A stretch of DNA of 30,274 bases from assembly GCA_035416745.1 (NCBI GenBank), contig DAOLNV010000059.1, positions 1-30,274 on the forward strand, given 5' to 3'. Both the position numbers and the translations under genes were made by a program. This DNA comes from Candidatus Hydrogenedentota bacterium. Its GTDB lineage: Bacteria > Hydrogenedentota > Hydrogenedentia > Hydrogenedentales > SLHB01. Shown here piece by piece: positions 14,829 to 23,453 of this stretch (positions within the stretch are counted from its first letter, which is position 1; every line of letters begins with the position of its first letter). The notes below the pieces were generated by a model. The model was given only the letters and a program-made list of their open reading frames with translations, did no database searches and had not been told where the DNA came from.

Positions 14829-16130
14829 ATGACACGGATCACCGATATACGAGCCCGTGAGATACTCGACTCGCGCGGCAACCCGACGATCGAGGTGGAT
14901 GTTTATCTGGCCAGCGGTTTCCGGGGACGTGCCGCTGTTCCCAGCGGAGCGTCCACGGGCGAGAACGAAGCCCTCGAACTGCGGGACAAAGACCCCAAAC
15001 GGTATCTTGGAAAGGGCGTGACCAAGGCCGTTGAGAACGTTAACGAAATCATTGCCGAAGAGTTGCTCGGCATGGAAGCGACCGACCAGCGCGCCGTCGA
15101 CAGCCTGTTGATCAAGCTCGACGGCACGAAGAACAAGGGCAAGCTGGGCGCGAATGCGATGCTCGGCGTTTCGCTGGCCACAGCAAGAGCTGCCGCCGAG
15201 GCACTCGAAGTCCCGTTGTACAAGTACATCGGCGGCGTAAACGCCCATGTCCTGCCGGTGCCTATGATGAACATTCTCAACGGCGGGCAGCACGCCGATA
15301 ACAACGTCGACATCCAGGAATTCATGGTTATGCCGGTGGGCGCCAAGAGCTTCAAGGAAGCCTTGCGTATGGGCGCCGAGGTGTTTCATGCCCTGAAGAG
15401 CGTACTCAAGAACCAGGGGCTGAACACATCGGTCGGCGACGAAGGCGGTTTCGCGCCCAACCTGGGCTCGAATGTCGAGGCCATCGAAGTCATCCTGAAA
15501 GCCATCAAATCCGCCGGCTATAAAGCGGGCAAGGATGTCTGGCTGGCACTGGACTGCGCAAGCAGCGAATACTACAAAAACAAGAAATACGTGCTGAGCG
15601 CCGAGAAGAAGACCGATTACAGCGCGGCGGAGCATGCTGAATTTCTTGCAGCCTGGGCGAAGAAGTATCCGATCATCTCGATTGAAGATGGCATGGCGGA
15701 GGACGACTGGAGCGGCTGGAAACAGCTTACGGACGCGCTTGGCGGTACCATACAGCTGGTTGGCGACGACCTGTTCGTGACCAACACGCAATACCTGAGC
15801 CGGGGCATCAAGGAAGGCATCGCCAACTCTATCCTGGTGAAACTCAACCAGATAGGAACGTTGACCGAGACCCTTGAAGCCGTGCAGATGGCCCAGCGCG
15901 CCGGGTATACGGCCGTTATTTCCCATCGCAGCGGTGAAACCGAGGATTCGACCATTGCGGACTTTGTGGTGGCTACGAACGCGGGCCAGATTAAGACTGG
16001 TTCGGCTTCGCGGAGCGACCGCATCGCGAAGTATAACCAGCTGCTGCGTATAGAGGAGGAATTGGGCGACCAGGCCGAGTTCCTGGGGATGGGCGCCTTC
16101 TATAACGTGCCCGCAAAGGGCAAGAAATAG
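14829..16130 (+). CDS. eno: enolase (phosphopyruvate hydratase)
   Basis: 433 residues, full length for bacterial enolase. Start ATG 14829 with AAGGAG about 10 nt upstream. The enzyme converts 2-phosphoglycerate to phosphoenolpyruvate in glycolysis, in the cytoplasm, and needs Mg2+. Visible signatures are ITDIRAREILDSRGNPT at the N-terminus, PSGASTGENEALELRD (the mobile loop Ser), NGGQHADNNVDIQEFM, GDEGGFAPN (acid Glu 206), metal ligands in LALDCAS, SIEDGM and GDDLFVTN, the base Lys in LVKLNQIG (338) and SHRSGETED (His 366). Nothing is missing. It is the first gene of a probable eight-gene operon. Its pairing with an ftsB-like gene is also seen in E. coli. Confidence 0.98.
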   Translation: MTRITDIRAREILDSRGNPTIEVDVYLASGFRGRAAVPSGASTGENEALELRDKDPKRYLGKGVTKAVENVNEIIAEELLGMEATDQRAVDSLLIKLDGTKNKGKLGANAMLGVSLATARAAAEALEVPLYKYIGGVNAHVLPVPMMNILNGGQHADNNVDIQEFMVMPVGAKSFKEALRMGAEVFHALKSVLKNQGLNTSVGDEGGFAPNLGSNVEAIEVILKAIKSAGYKAGKDVWLALDCASSEYYKNKKYVLSAEKKTDYSAAEHAEFLAAWAKKYPIISIEDGMAEDDWSGWKQLTDALGGTIQLVGDDLFVTNTQYLSRGIKEGIANSILVKLNQIGTLTETLEAVQMAQRAGYTAVISHRSGETEDSTIADFVVATNAGQIKTGSASRSDRIAKYNQLLRIEEELGDQAEFLGMGAFYNVPAKGKK

Positions 16131-16205
16131 GGTACAATACTTGAAGTGCCCGGCGCGCCAGTGGTCTTGGCGCGCGGGAAGGGTACGGACAGCGTATACC
16201 TGAGG

Positions 16206-16535
16206 ATGTCGCAGCAAACTCGAAATCGCTATATGATGGTGGTGGTCGCGGTGACCGGCATCGTTTGCGCGTATGCCTTTCACCGTGACCTTTTGAGTCT
16301 TTACAACAAGTATTGCGAGCGCGAGGCGGCGGTGCAGCGGTTGCGTCAAAGCGTGCGGGAAGCTCAGGCTTTGGAAGACGACCTGTCGCGCAGGGTAGAC
16401 GGTCTGGACCATGACGCTGTGGAAATGGAAGCAGCAATCCGCCGAAACAAGGAGCTGATACGCGAAGGTGAGACCATTTACCGTGTCGAGCTTCCGCCGG
16501 AAATCGGAGCCGGCGGCACAGCGCGTTCTCAGTAG
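16206..16535 (+). CDS. ftsB: FtsB/DivIC-like septum formation initiator protein
   Basis: 109 residues from ATG 16206. An in-frame GTG at 16146 lacks a ribosome binding site, and the ATG itself has only GAGG directly adjacent, so the start is not certain. One membrane helix (about 10-27, MMVVVAVTGIVCAYAF) follows a short cytoplasmic end. A predicted coiled coil then runs to about residue 90, with heptad Leu/Val and many Glu/Arg, and a short C-terminal tail. This is the size and layout of FtsB/DivIC, which joins FtsL and FtsQ at the division site. Sequence identity in the family is low, so the call rests on architecture plus its position directly after eno, as in E. coli. It is transcribed with eno and phoH. 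Confidence 0.75.
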   Translation: MSQQTRNRYMMVVVAVTGIVCAYAFHRDLLSLYNKYCEREAAVQRLRQSVREAQALEDDLSRRVDGLDHDAVEMEAAIRRNKELIREGETIYRVELPPEIGAGGTARSQ

Positions 16536-16546
16536 TCGGACCGGTT

Positions 16547-16554
16547 GAGGTAAG
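16547..16554 (+). promoter_or_regulatory. ribosome binding site supporting a CTG start for phoH
   Basis: GAGGTAAG ends 6 nt before CTG 16561. The in-frame TGA at 16546-16548 overlaps its first base, so the gene cannot begin further upstream, and no ATG, GTG or TTG lies between this stop and GTG 16657. Confidence 0.6.
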
Positions 16555-16560
16555 ACTGCT

Positions 16561-17577
16561 CTGACACACGAGATACAGCTAAATAGTCAAGACGAAGCCG
16601 TAAAGCTTCTGGGACGGAATGGCGAACTGCGCAAGCGCATTCAGGACGAAACCGCCGTGCGCATTGTGGACCGTGGCGCGAAGGTCGTCGTCGTCGGGAA
16701 TGATGCGGAAACGGCTGTCGTCGGCAAGATGCTTGATGAGATGCTTGTAGCCGTTCGAAAAGGCCACACGCCCAGTGTTTCCGATGTAACCTACGCTCTG
16801 AACGAGGCCCGGAACCGCGAATTGGACCATCTCGGCGATGTTCTGGGGGAAGTTCCCAGCGCGTTGCGCCGCGAATTCCAGATCAAACCGCGCACCCGGG
16901 GCCAGCGCAGGTATCTGGATACGATCACGAGCCACGATCTTACGTTGGCCATTGGGCCTGCGGGCACGGGAAAGACTTACCTGGCGATGGCCGCGGCGAT
17001 TTCAGCATTGCTTAACAACGTGGTGAGCCGGGTTGTCTTGACGCGGCCCGCCGTCGAGGCCGGCGAAAACCTCGGCTTCCTGCCGGGGGACCTGCAGCAG
17101 AAGGTCAATCCTTATCTGCGGCCGCTGTACGATGCCCTGTACAGCATGTTGGACTACGAGCGCGCCCGCCGCTTGATCGAACGCGAAACGATCGAGGTCG
17201 CGCCCCTGGCGTTCATGCGCGGCCGAACACTGTCTAATGCATTTGTTATCTTGGACGAAGCCCAGAATACCAAGCATGAGCAGATGAAGATGTTTCTGAC
17301 GCGGCTAGGCGAGAATTCGAAAGCCGTGATTACAGGCGATATTACACAGATCGACCTGCCCAAGGGCGTCACGTCGGGCCTGGTCGAGGCCCGCAACATC
17401 CTCAAGGGCATCGCGAACATCGGGATCGTGCACCTGACGCGCGGCGATGTGGTCAGACATGCCCTCGTGCAGGACATCATCGCGGCCTACGAGCATGCTG
17501 AATCGCGCGGCGGCGAGGATGACCGCGCCTCGCGTTCCGGCGAGGAGACGCCGCACGCCAAAGGGTTTAGGTCATGA
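16561..17577 (+). CDS. phoH: PhoH-family ATPase, apparent CTG start
   Basis: 338 residues if started at CTG 16561. The first ordinary start, GTG 16657, would remove 32 residues that clearly belong to the family's N-terminal domain (EIQLNSQDEAVKLLGRNGE, then RIVDRGAKVVVVG), so the CTG with GAGGTAAG upstream is preferred. PhoH/PhoL proteins are cytoplasmic nucleotide-binding proteins linked to RNA metabolism and ribosome maturation together with YbeY. Walker A is GPAGTGKT (about 132-139) and Walker B is VILDEAQN (about 228-235); GDITQIDLP is the conserved sensor segment and LTRGDVVRH the arginine region. The last 25 residues are charged and variable. The stop overlaps the next start by 4 nt (ATGA). 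Confidence 0.93.
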   Translation: MTHEIQLNSQDEAVKLLGRNGELRKRIQDETAVRIVDRGAKVVVVGNDAETAVVGKMLDEMLVAVRKGHTPSVSDVTYALNEARNRELDHLGDVLGEVPSALRREFQIKPRTRGQRRYLDTITSHDLTLAIGPAGTGKTYLAMAAAISALLNNVVSRVVLTRPAVEAGENLGFLPGDLQQKVNPYLRPLYDALYSMLDYERARRLIERETIEVAPLAFMRGRTLSNAFVILDEAQNTKHEQMKMFLTRLGENSKAVITGDITQIDLPKGVTSGLVEARNILKGIANIGIVHLTRGDVVRHALVQDIIAAYEHAESRGGEDDRASRSGEETPHAKGFRS

Positions 17578-20096
17578 TATTCTTTGGCGTTGGAAAGAAG
17601 AGGCCGCGGCCGGGTGTGCCGTTTCGAGGGTCTGACAGACGGCCCGGCCTGTCCCGATGGATTCCTCGAAGGAGCCGGGTTGCCCTGGCCCTGTCGTTCG
17701 TTGTTATCAGCGCGGCCCTGTCGCCCTACATCGAGTCGATCCCAGCGGCTTTTCGCGAAGAACTGGACTATAGCGCTCTGGCTCCGGACGCTGTCCAGAC
17801 TGAAATTGAGTTTGACGCTCCGGACATCGAAGCCACACGGCTGGCGCGCGCCGAAGCCGCTGCCAAGGTGCCCGACACGTTCCGCGTGAACCGCGAATAC
17901 GTGCGTGGACAACTTGCCGCGTTTGACACCTTCGTCTCCGCCGTGCAAGGCCAGCGGAAAGGGATGGATGAAGCGCTGCGCGCGGCGTTGCTCGCGTCGG
18001 ACTCGTCTCAAGCCACCGAGGAGGTGGTATGGGAGACGGCGGTCGCGCGAGCCAAACCGCTTGCCGAAGGCGAGGACGCTCTCCAGGGGATTGCCGCTGA
18101 AGACATTGCGGTCTTCGTGCTTCCCGACACCAAATCTGTTCCAGATCGCGAGTTCAACGTTCCTCGAGAGGGAAAGGCAACAGCGGGAGCGCCCCGGCGG
18201 ACCGCATCTCTTAAAGACAAGACGCCGGCGGCAGGCAGCCTCTCGTTCACGGCGGCCGACGAACTGCTCGGACTTGCTCGCCAGGCGCTGGAATATACCC
18301 TGCAATTCGGTATTCTGGCGCCCGACGCCCGAGGCAGCGCTGCTGAGAACGAAAAACAGCCCGATATAAAGATTGTGCGTGACTCGCCGGGACCGGATCA
18401 GGCGCGCAGCGAGGTCTTTACTCGCAAGGATGTGCCTAAGCCCGATTCCGCGCGCAATATCTTGAGCGTCCGGCTGGCCCAGGCTCTTCAGGGCGATTCC
18501 AGTCCCGTGTTTGAACTTCCCACGGAACGCGCCAGAGCGCTGGCCGGCGCCGTGGCCATGGCAAATGTGTTCACCATCCCGACCCTCGAGTTTGACAGCG
18601 TGGGCACGGCGTCGGAACGCGAAGAGGCCGCCGGAAAAGTCGAGCCGAAGACCCTGCACGTCCGGCGGGATACGGTGATCATTGACGCAGGCGAGGAGTG
18701 GACCGAACCCAAGATCGCGAAGTACGAGGCGTATCTGGCCGAAAAGAAGGCCCAGCGTCCTATCCAGCGCTATCTTGTCGAGCTTGGCGCGCGTATGGTG
18801 TTTGTGGTGCTCGTGCTGGCGTGCCTGCTTCAGTCGTTGCGGGCAGTCCGCGACCGGCGCTCGGACCCGCCGCAACAGACCAATGTCACGCTTCTGATCA
18901 TGTCGGCCACGGTAGTTGCCGGAGCGGTGATATCCATTTCGGAGCCGACGGGGTATGTCGTGCCGGCGGGGGCCGGGGCTATTCTGCTGGCCATCCTGGT
19001 AAATACCCGAGTCGCAATGGTTGGCAGCCTGCTGACCGTGGCGTTGCTGTCGATTGCCTATGACTACAGTTGGGGGCTCTTTTTCGTGCAAAGCGCCATG
19101 TGCCTCGGCGGGGTGTTCAGTATTCGCGTGGTGCGCCGCCGCAGCGATATGGCGCGCGCATCGATCAAAGCCACGGTCATCGGGTTTGCCGCCGTCATAG
19201 CGTATCTTCTGGCTACCAGCGCCTTTTTCAGCGAGAGCGCGCTCCGGACGCTGGTGCTGATTGGGTTGAACGGGCTGTTGTGCCTGTTTCTCGTTCCGGG
19301 CCTGCTCTCGCCCCTCGAGCGTGTGTTTAACATCACCACCGACATCCAGTTGCTCGAGTTCTCGGACCTCAACAACGAAATTCTCAGCCGGATGGCCATC
19401 GAGATTCCGGCCACCAACGCGCACAGCCAGCGCCTGGGACAATTGGCCGAAGCCGCCGCGGACGCCGTCGGCGCGAACGGCCTCCTGGCGCAGGTCTGCG
19501 CCTATTATCACGACATCGGCAAGCTGCGGCGCCCCGAGTATTTCGTCGAGAACCAGACCGGCATCAATATACACGACGAGCTTTCTCCGCGCCTGAGCGC
19601 GCGCGCCATTGCCTCTCATGTGCTCGAGGGGGCTGAAATGGCCCGCGAGATGCATCTGCCCAAACCGATCGTCGACGGGATTTTGGAGCATCACGGGACA
19701 TGCCTCATCAGCTTCTTCTACCAGGAGGCCTTGGCGCAGCAGAAACATGGCGATGTTCGCGAGGAAGACTTTCGGTACCCCGGCCCGAAACCCCAGCGCC
19801 GAGAGACCGCCATCCTGATGATCTGCGACGTGGCCGAGTCCGGCGTACGGTCGATTAAGAATCCCAACGAGGAGCGTATCCGCGAGTTTATTGACAAAAT
19901 CGTCAAGGCCCGCGCCGACGATGGCCAGTTCGACCAGTGCGATCTCACCTTGAAAGACCTTGATACGATCAAGGCTATCGTGACTTCGCGGCTGGTGAGC
20001 TTCGCGCACCAGCGCATTTCGTATCCTGACCAGAAGGACGAAAAGGATGTCCGCCCGCCGAATGTGGTTGCCCTTCGGGGAGGCCAGGAATCATGA
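17574..20096 (+). CDS. 7TM-HD family phosphohydrolase (PgpH/YqfF type)
   Basis: 840 residues; start ATG 17574 overlaps the phoH stop. Order of parts: short basic cytoplasmic end; membrane helix at about 36-54; large extracytoplasmic 7TMR-HDED domain, about 55-398; a cluster of membrane helices, about 400-585; cytoplasmic HD domain, about 600-800. The HD motif is AYYHDIGK (His 646, Asp 647), with the further family signatures GILEHHGT, YPGPKPQRRE and GQFDQCDLTLKDLD, so the metal site looks complete. Firmicute PgpH degrades cyclic-di-AMP to pApA; that activity here is inferred from family. It is longer than the roughly 710-residue Bacillus protein, mainly in the extracytoplasmic part. phoH, this gene and ybeY form a widely conserved trio. 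Confidence 0.93.
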   Translation: MIFFGVGKKRPRPGVPFRGSDRRPGLSRWIPRRSRVALALSFVVISAALSPYIESIPAAFREELDYSALAPDAVQTEIEFDAPDIEATRLARAEAAAKVPDTFRVNREYVRGQLAAFDTFVSAVQGQRKGMDEALRAALLASDSSQATEEVVWETAVARAKPLAEGEDALQGIAAEDIAVFVLPDTKSVPDREFNVPREGKATAGAPRRTASLKDKTPAAGSLSFTAADELLGLARQALEYTLQFGILAPDARGSAAENEKQPDIKIVRDSPGPDQARSEVFTRKDVPKPDSARNILSVRLAQALQGDSSPVFELPTERARALAGAVAMANVFTIPTLEFDSVGTASEREEAAGKVEPKTLHVRRDTVIIDAGEEWTEPKIAKYEAYLAEKKAQRPIQRYLVELGARMVFVVLVLACLLQSLRAVRDRRSDPPQQTNVTLLIMSATVVAGAVISISEPTGYVVPAGAGAILLAILVNTRVAMVGSLLTVALLSIAYDYSWGLFFVQSAMCLGGVFSIRVVRRRSDMARASIKATVIGFAAVIAYLLATSAFFSESALRTLVLIGLNGLLCLFLVPGLLSPLERVFNITTDIQLLEFSDLNNEILSRMAIEIPATNAHSQRLGQLAEAAADAVGANGLLAQVCAYYHDIGKLRRPEYFVENQTGINIHDELSPRLSARAIASHVLEGAEMAREMHLPKPIVDGILEHHGTCLISFFYQEALAQQKHGDVREEDFRYPGPKPQRRETAILMICDVAESGVRSIKNPNEERIREFIDKIVKARADDGQFDQCDLTLKDLDTIKAIVTSRLVSFAHQRISYPDQKDEKDVRPPNVVALRGGQES

Positions 20097-20599
20097 GCGC
20101 CGGCAAGGCAAGAGCCATGGTGGAACTCGCGATCTGCAACGAGTCGACTCGGAAACGGCTCTACCGTACCGGCGACCTGCTTGCCTTTGCCGAAAAGGTC
20201 TGCGCGGGCGAAGGCATTGGGGGGACGATAGAAGTCAGTGTCTTGTTCTGCGACGACGCGCGCATCCGTCACTTGAACCGGCAGTACCGCAAGCTGGACC
20301 GTCCGACGGATGTGCTTTCGTTCTGCCAGAACCAGGCGGGCCAGGCAGGATTCCGTATTCTGGGCGATATCGTGATATCATTGGAGACTGTCGAGCGGCA
20401 TTGCCGGGGAGAGCGTGGCGCGATGCGCGAGGAGGTCCGCGTGCTGTTCTGCCATGGCCTTCTGCACCTTCTCAACTACACGCACGGGACCGAGGCTGCG
20501 CGGCGCGCTATGGCTGGCAAACAGGCTGAGTATCTGGAGATCCCCCTCGACAGCGCCTGGCCGAATGCATTGAAGGAACGCTCGGCAAAGCATAAGTGA
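20093..20599 (+). CDS. ybeY: YbeY endoribonuclease / rRNA maturation factor
   Basis: 168 residues; ATG 20093 overlaps the previous stop (ATGA). YbeY is a single-metal endoribonuclease needed for 16S rRNA 3'-end maturation and ribosome quality control. The family signature RPTDVLSF is present (about 63-70). The zinc-binding helix reads HGLLHLLNYTH, with all three ligand His (121, 125, 131) kept. However, the usual G-Y-D between the last two His reads N-Y-T, so the acidic residue normally before the third His is missing. LGDIVISLE is also conserved. Its position after phoH and the HD phosphohydrolase is the usual one. The stop overlaps the next gene's GTG (GTGA). Confidence 0.93.
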   Translation: MSAGKARAMVELAICNESTRKRLYRTGDLLAFAEKVCAGEGIGGTIEVSVLFCDDARIRHLNRQYRKLDRPTDVLSFCQNQAGQAGFRILGDIVISLETVERHCRGERGAMREEVRVLFCHGLLHLLNYTHGTEAARRAMAGKQAEYLEIPLDSAWPNALKERSAKHK

Positions 20600-22095
20600 A
20601 TCGCATGGGAGAAAAGACACACGTAGACGATGATGCGGGGCCTTACCCTAGTACGCGCGCAAAGGTGCTGGGCGCGCTCGTTGCCGTGGCGTTTCTAGGC
20701 GTTCTCTTCATCGGGTTTCCGGCGGGCTGGAGCGCCGGGGCCGCGGTGAGCGGCGAACCCGCGGATACAGTGGCCTTCACGGATTTTCTGCCCGTTCCCG
20801 TGTTGGTCTGTGTCGCGGTGCTTCTCGGGCTGTCGGCCTTTTTCTCGGGTTCCGAGACGGCCTTCTTTTCAATCCACAGGCTTCGCCTGCGGGCCATATC
20901 CGAGGAGGAGACCATCTCGGGCCGGTTCATCACGAACATGATGAAGTCCCCCGGGCGTCTGTTGACGACGATCCTGGTGGGCAACACGACGGTCAACGTG
21001 CTGATTTCGGTGTTGCTGGGCACGCGGGTGCAGCGCTATTTCGAGCACGCTTTTGGCTGGAGCACGCCGCTGGCTTATCCGGTGGCTGTCGCCGCATGCA
21101 CCGGGGTACTGGTCTTTTTCGGGGAAATCTCGCCCAAGATCGTAGCGGTAGGAGCCTCCGAGACGCTTGCGCGGCTCTTCGCCCTGCCGCTGAGCCTGGC
21201 TGATCGTGTGCTGGCGCCGTTGCGCAACACGCTTCTTCGCCTTACCGATCTGTTGTTTCGCGTCACCCGGTTTCACGAGCTGCGCGCCGCGCCGTTCATC
21301 ACCGACGAGGAGCTGAAAGCGGCCCTGTCGACGGGCGAGTCGCACGGCGCCATCGAGAGCGGCGAGCGGCAGATGATCCAGGGCATCCTCGAGTTTACCG
21401 ACACCAAACTGCGCGAAGTGCTGACGCCCCGGCCGGATGTGGTGGCGCTTCCCTCGAACGCCACGGTCAAAGAAGCCCTCGAAGCGTATCGCGAAAACGA
21501 ATACTCGCGCATGCCCGTCTTTGAAGAAGATATGGACCACATCCGCGGCGTTATTGTGATGAAAGATCTGCTGCCGGCCATCGCCAAAGGCGATACGGCG
21601 CGCCTCGCGAGCGACTTTCTGCGGCCGCCGCTTTTCGTGCCCGAGACTATGACGGTGCCCCAATTCGTGCGTCATGCCCAGCAGAGACGGACGCATCTCG
21701 GCATCGTGGTCGACGAGTACGGCGGCACCGCCGGCATCGTCACCCTCGAAGATGCCGTCGAAGAAGTCGTGGGCGACATCATGGACGAAGATGAGCAGGA
21801 ATTGCCGCCGTACGAACGCGTTGCTCAGAATGTCTACCGCGTGGACGGCGGATTGCCGCTGGACGAATTGAGCGAGATACTCAAGATCAAGCTCGAGGAT
21901 GAAGAGCACGAGACCGTTGCCGGGTTCCTCATGAAGATGAGCGACCGGATACTCCAGCCGGGCGATGAGATCGAGCACTACGGGGTGCGTTTCGTCGTCG
22001 AGCGTTGCGACGGGAAACGCGTGGAATCCGTCCGCATCGAGATGACCCCGGCCCCGGACCGTACGGACGCCGCGCAGGAGGGAGCGCCGCAATGA
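20596..22095 (+). CDS. CNNM/CorC-type transporter protein with CBS pair (first copy)
   Basis: 499 residues from GTG 20596, which overlaps the ybeY TGA; ATG 20605 is an alternative. An N-terminal membrane helix (about 25-45) precedes the DUF21/CNNM membrane domain (about 75-235) with its signature FFSGSETAFFS. Two CBS domains follow (about 275-325 and 345-395), the second with VVDEYGGTAGIVTLEDA, and a C-terminal CorC_HlyC domain (about 410-485). Members such as CNNM/MpfA/YhdP are linked to Mg2+ (and Co2+) efflux, with the CBS pair binding adenine nucleotides; others are labelled hemolysin-related with little proof. A CBS/CorC protein next to ybeY is a common arrangement. It overlaps the second copy by 4 nt. 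Confidence 0.92.
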   Translation: MNRMGEKTHVDDDAGPYPSTRAKVLGALVAVAFLGVLFIGFPAGWSAGAAVSGEPADTVAFTDFLPVPVLVCVAVLLGLSAFFSGSETAFFSIHRLRLRAISEEETISGRFITNMMKSPGRLLTTILVGNTTVNVLISVLLGTRVQRYFEHAFGWSTPLAYPVAVAACTGVLVFFGEISPKIVAVGASETLARLFALPLSLADRVLAPLRNTLLRLTDLLFRVTRFHELRAAPFITDEELKAALSTGESHGAIESGERQMIQGILEFTDTKLREVLTPRPDVVALPSNATVKEALEAYRENEYSRMPVFEEDMDHIRGVIVMKDLLPAIAKGDTARLASDFLRPPLFVPETMTVPQFVRHAQQRRTHLGIVVDEYGGTAGIVTLEDAVEEVVGDIMDEDEQELPPYERVAQNVYRVDGGLPLDELSEILKIKLEDEEHETVAGFLMKMSDRILQPGDEIEHYGVRFVVERCDGKRVESVRIEMTPAPDRTDAAQEGAPQ

Positions 22096-23453
22096 TGAGC
22101 GCAGCACTCACCCTTCTGGCCGTGTTCTTGCTCGCGGTCCTGTTTCAGGCCTTGTTCGCGGGGTACGAGACCGGCTTCGTGTCGAGCAACGCCATCCGTA
22201 TCCGCTACCTTGCGGAAGAAGAAGGCAATGTGCGGGCGCGGGGTCTGCTGCGGTACATCGAGCGGCCGGAGCAAATGCTCGCGATGCTTCTGATCGGCAC
22301 CAACATCGCCACCATGGCGGGCACCATGGCGATCACTCAGGCATTCACCGTGCTGCTGGGCGCCCAAGGCGCCGGGCACGCGAACATTGACATCATCACG
22401 AAATGGAGCGAAGTGCTCGCCATGCTGGTCGTCGCGCCGATGATGCTTGTTTTCGGCGAGATTCTTCCGAAGAGCGTCTTCCGGACCCATCCAAATCGGC
22501 TTGCCCTCGCCCTGTTCCCCATCATCAACGTTTTCTATTGGCTGCTGACGCCCGTGGCCAAACCTGTTTCGTGGTTCACGCAGACCCTTTTCCGCAGACG
22601 CGACAAGCGGACCTACCTCAGCCCGCTGATGTCCACCCTCGACGACGTTCGGGTGCTGGTCGACGAAAGCGCGCAGCATGGGACCATCGATCCGGAAGAG
22701 CAGCGCATGATTCACGCCATCATCGACCTCCAGAACATACAGGCCAAGGAGATCATGGTGCCGCGCATCGACATCTACGGCCTGCCCGACACCACAACGC
22801 GCTCCGAACTGCTTGGCATATTCGAAGCGTCGGGCAAGACGCGCATTCCTATCTATCACGAGTCGGTGGATGAGATCATCGGCATCGTTACGGCTCACGA
22901 CGTTCTGCTTGACACCGATTCGGGAAGCGAGGACATCCGCCTCTTCATGCGCGATGTCATGCACGTGCCCGACACCATTACCCTCGATGACGTGTTCGAA
23001 CAGATGAAGCGCAAGAAGCAGCACATCGCGATCGTCATCGACGAGTACGGCGGGACCGACGGACTTATCACCCTCGAAGACATTCTCGAGGTCATTTTCG
23101 GACAGATCCAGGACGAGCACGACCGCGAACCGAAGCCCATCCAGCGGGTGGGCCCCGACGCGTACGTCATCGAAGCCCGGATGAGTCTCGAAGAGGCCGG
23201 CGAATTCATGCAGGTCATTATTGAAGACGACGAAGTTGAAACCATCGGAGGCTGGCTGATGCACGTGGCGGGGCGCATACCCGCGCAAGGGGAAGTGGTG
23301 CTGCACAACGGTTTCCGGATGACCGTGCTCGAAGGCGGCGTAAACTTCGTCTCGAAGATCCGCCTCGAAATCCTGCCCGAGGCAAAGGAAGCTTATGGCG
23401 CGCAAACGCAAGACGATGCCAACGACGGACAAGACACCGGGTCCCGCGCCTAA
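22092..23453 (+). CDS. CNNM/CorC-type transporter protein with CBS pair (second copy)
   Basis: 453 residues from ATG 22092 (ATGATGA overlap with the first copy; GGAGGG about 8 nt upstream). The longer open frame upstream overlaps the previous gene and is not used. DUF21/CNNM membrane domain at about 1-190 with FAGYETGFVSS in place of the usual GSETA core, and FGEILPKS. CBS domains are at about 221-275 and 290-340, the latter with VIDEYGGTDGLITLEDI. A CorC_HlyC domain is at about 355-430. It is a paralogue of the preceding gene but well diverged, so the duplication is old. A heteromeric pair with the first copy is inference. The last 59 nt overlap the DUF502 gene, so the C-terminal tail (Gln/Asp-rich) is not constrained as a domain. 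Confidence 0.92.
   Translation: MMSAALTLLAVFLLAVLFQALFAGYETGFVSSNAIRIRYLAEEEGNVRARGLLRYIERPEQMLAMLLIGTNIATMAGTMAITQAFTVLLGAQGAGHANIDIITKWSEVLAMLVVAPMMLVFGEILPKSVFRTHPNRLALALFPIINVFYWLLTPVAKPVSWFTQTLFRRRDKRTYLSPLMSTLDDVRVLVDESAQHGTIDPEEQRMIHAIIDLQNIQAKEIMVPRIDIYGLPDTTTRSELLGIFEASGKTRIPIYHESVDEIIGIVTAHDVLLDTDSGSEDIRLFMRDVMHVPDTITLDDVFEQMKRKKQHIAIVIDEYGGTDGLITLEDILEVIFGQIQDEHDREPKPIQRVGPDAYVIEARMSLEEAGEFMQVIIEDDEVETIGGWLMHVAGRIPAQGEVVLHNGFRMTVLEGGVNFVSKIRLEILPEAKEAYGAQTQDDANDGQDTGSRA

Noticed and set aside
17487..20009. 840-codon open frame on the minus strand
   Set aside because: It is an exact antisense shadow of the 7TM-HD phosphohydrolase gene; its translation has no domain and is Arg/Gly/His-rich.
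22005..22091. Upstream extension of the second CNNM/CorC gene
   Set aside because: It overlaps the conserved C-terminus of the first copy in another frame; ATG 22092 has a good RBS and the membrane domain begins there.
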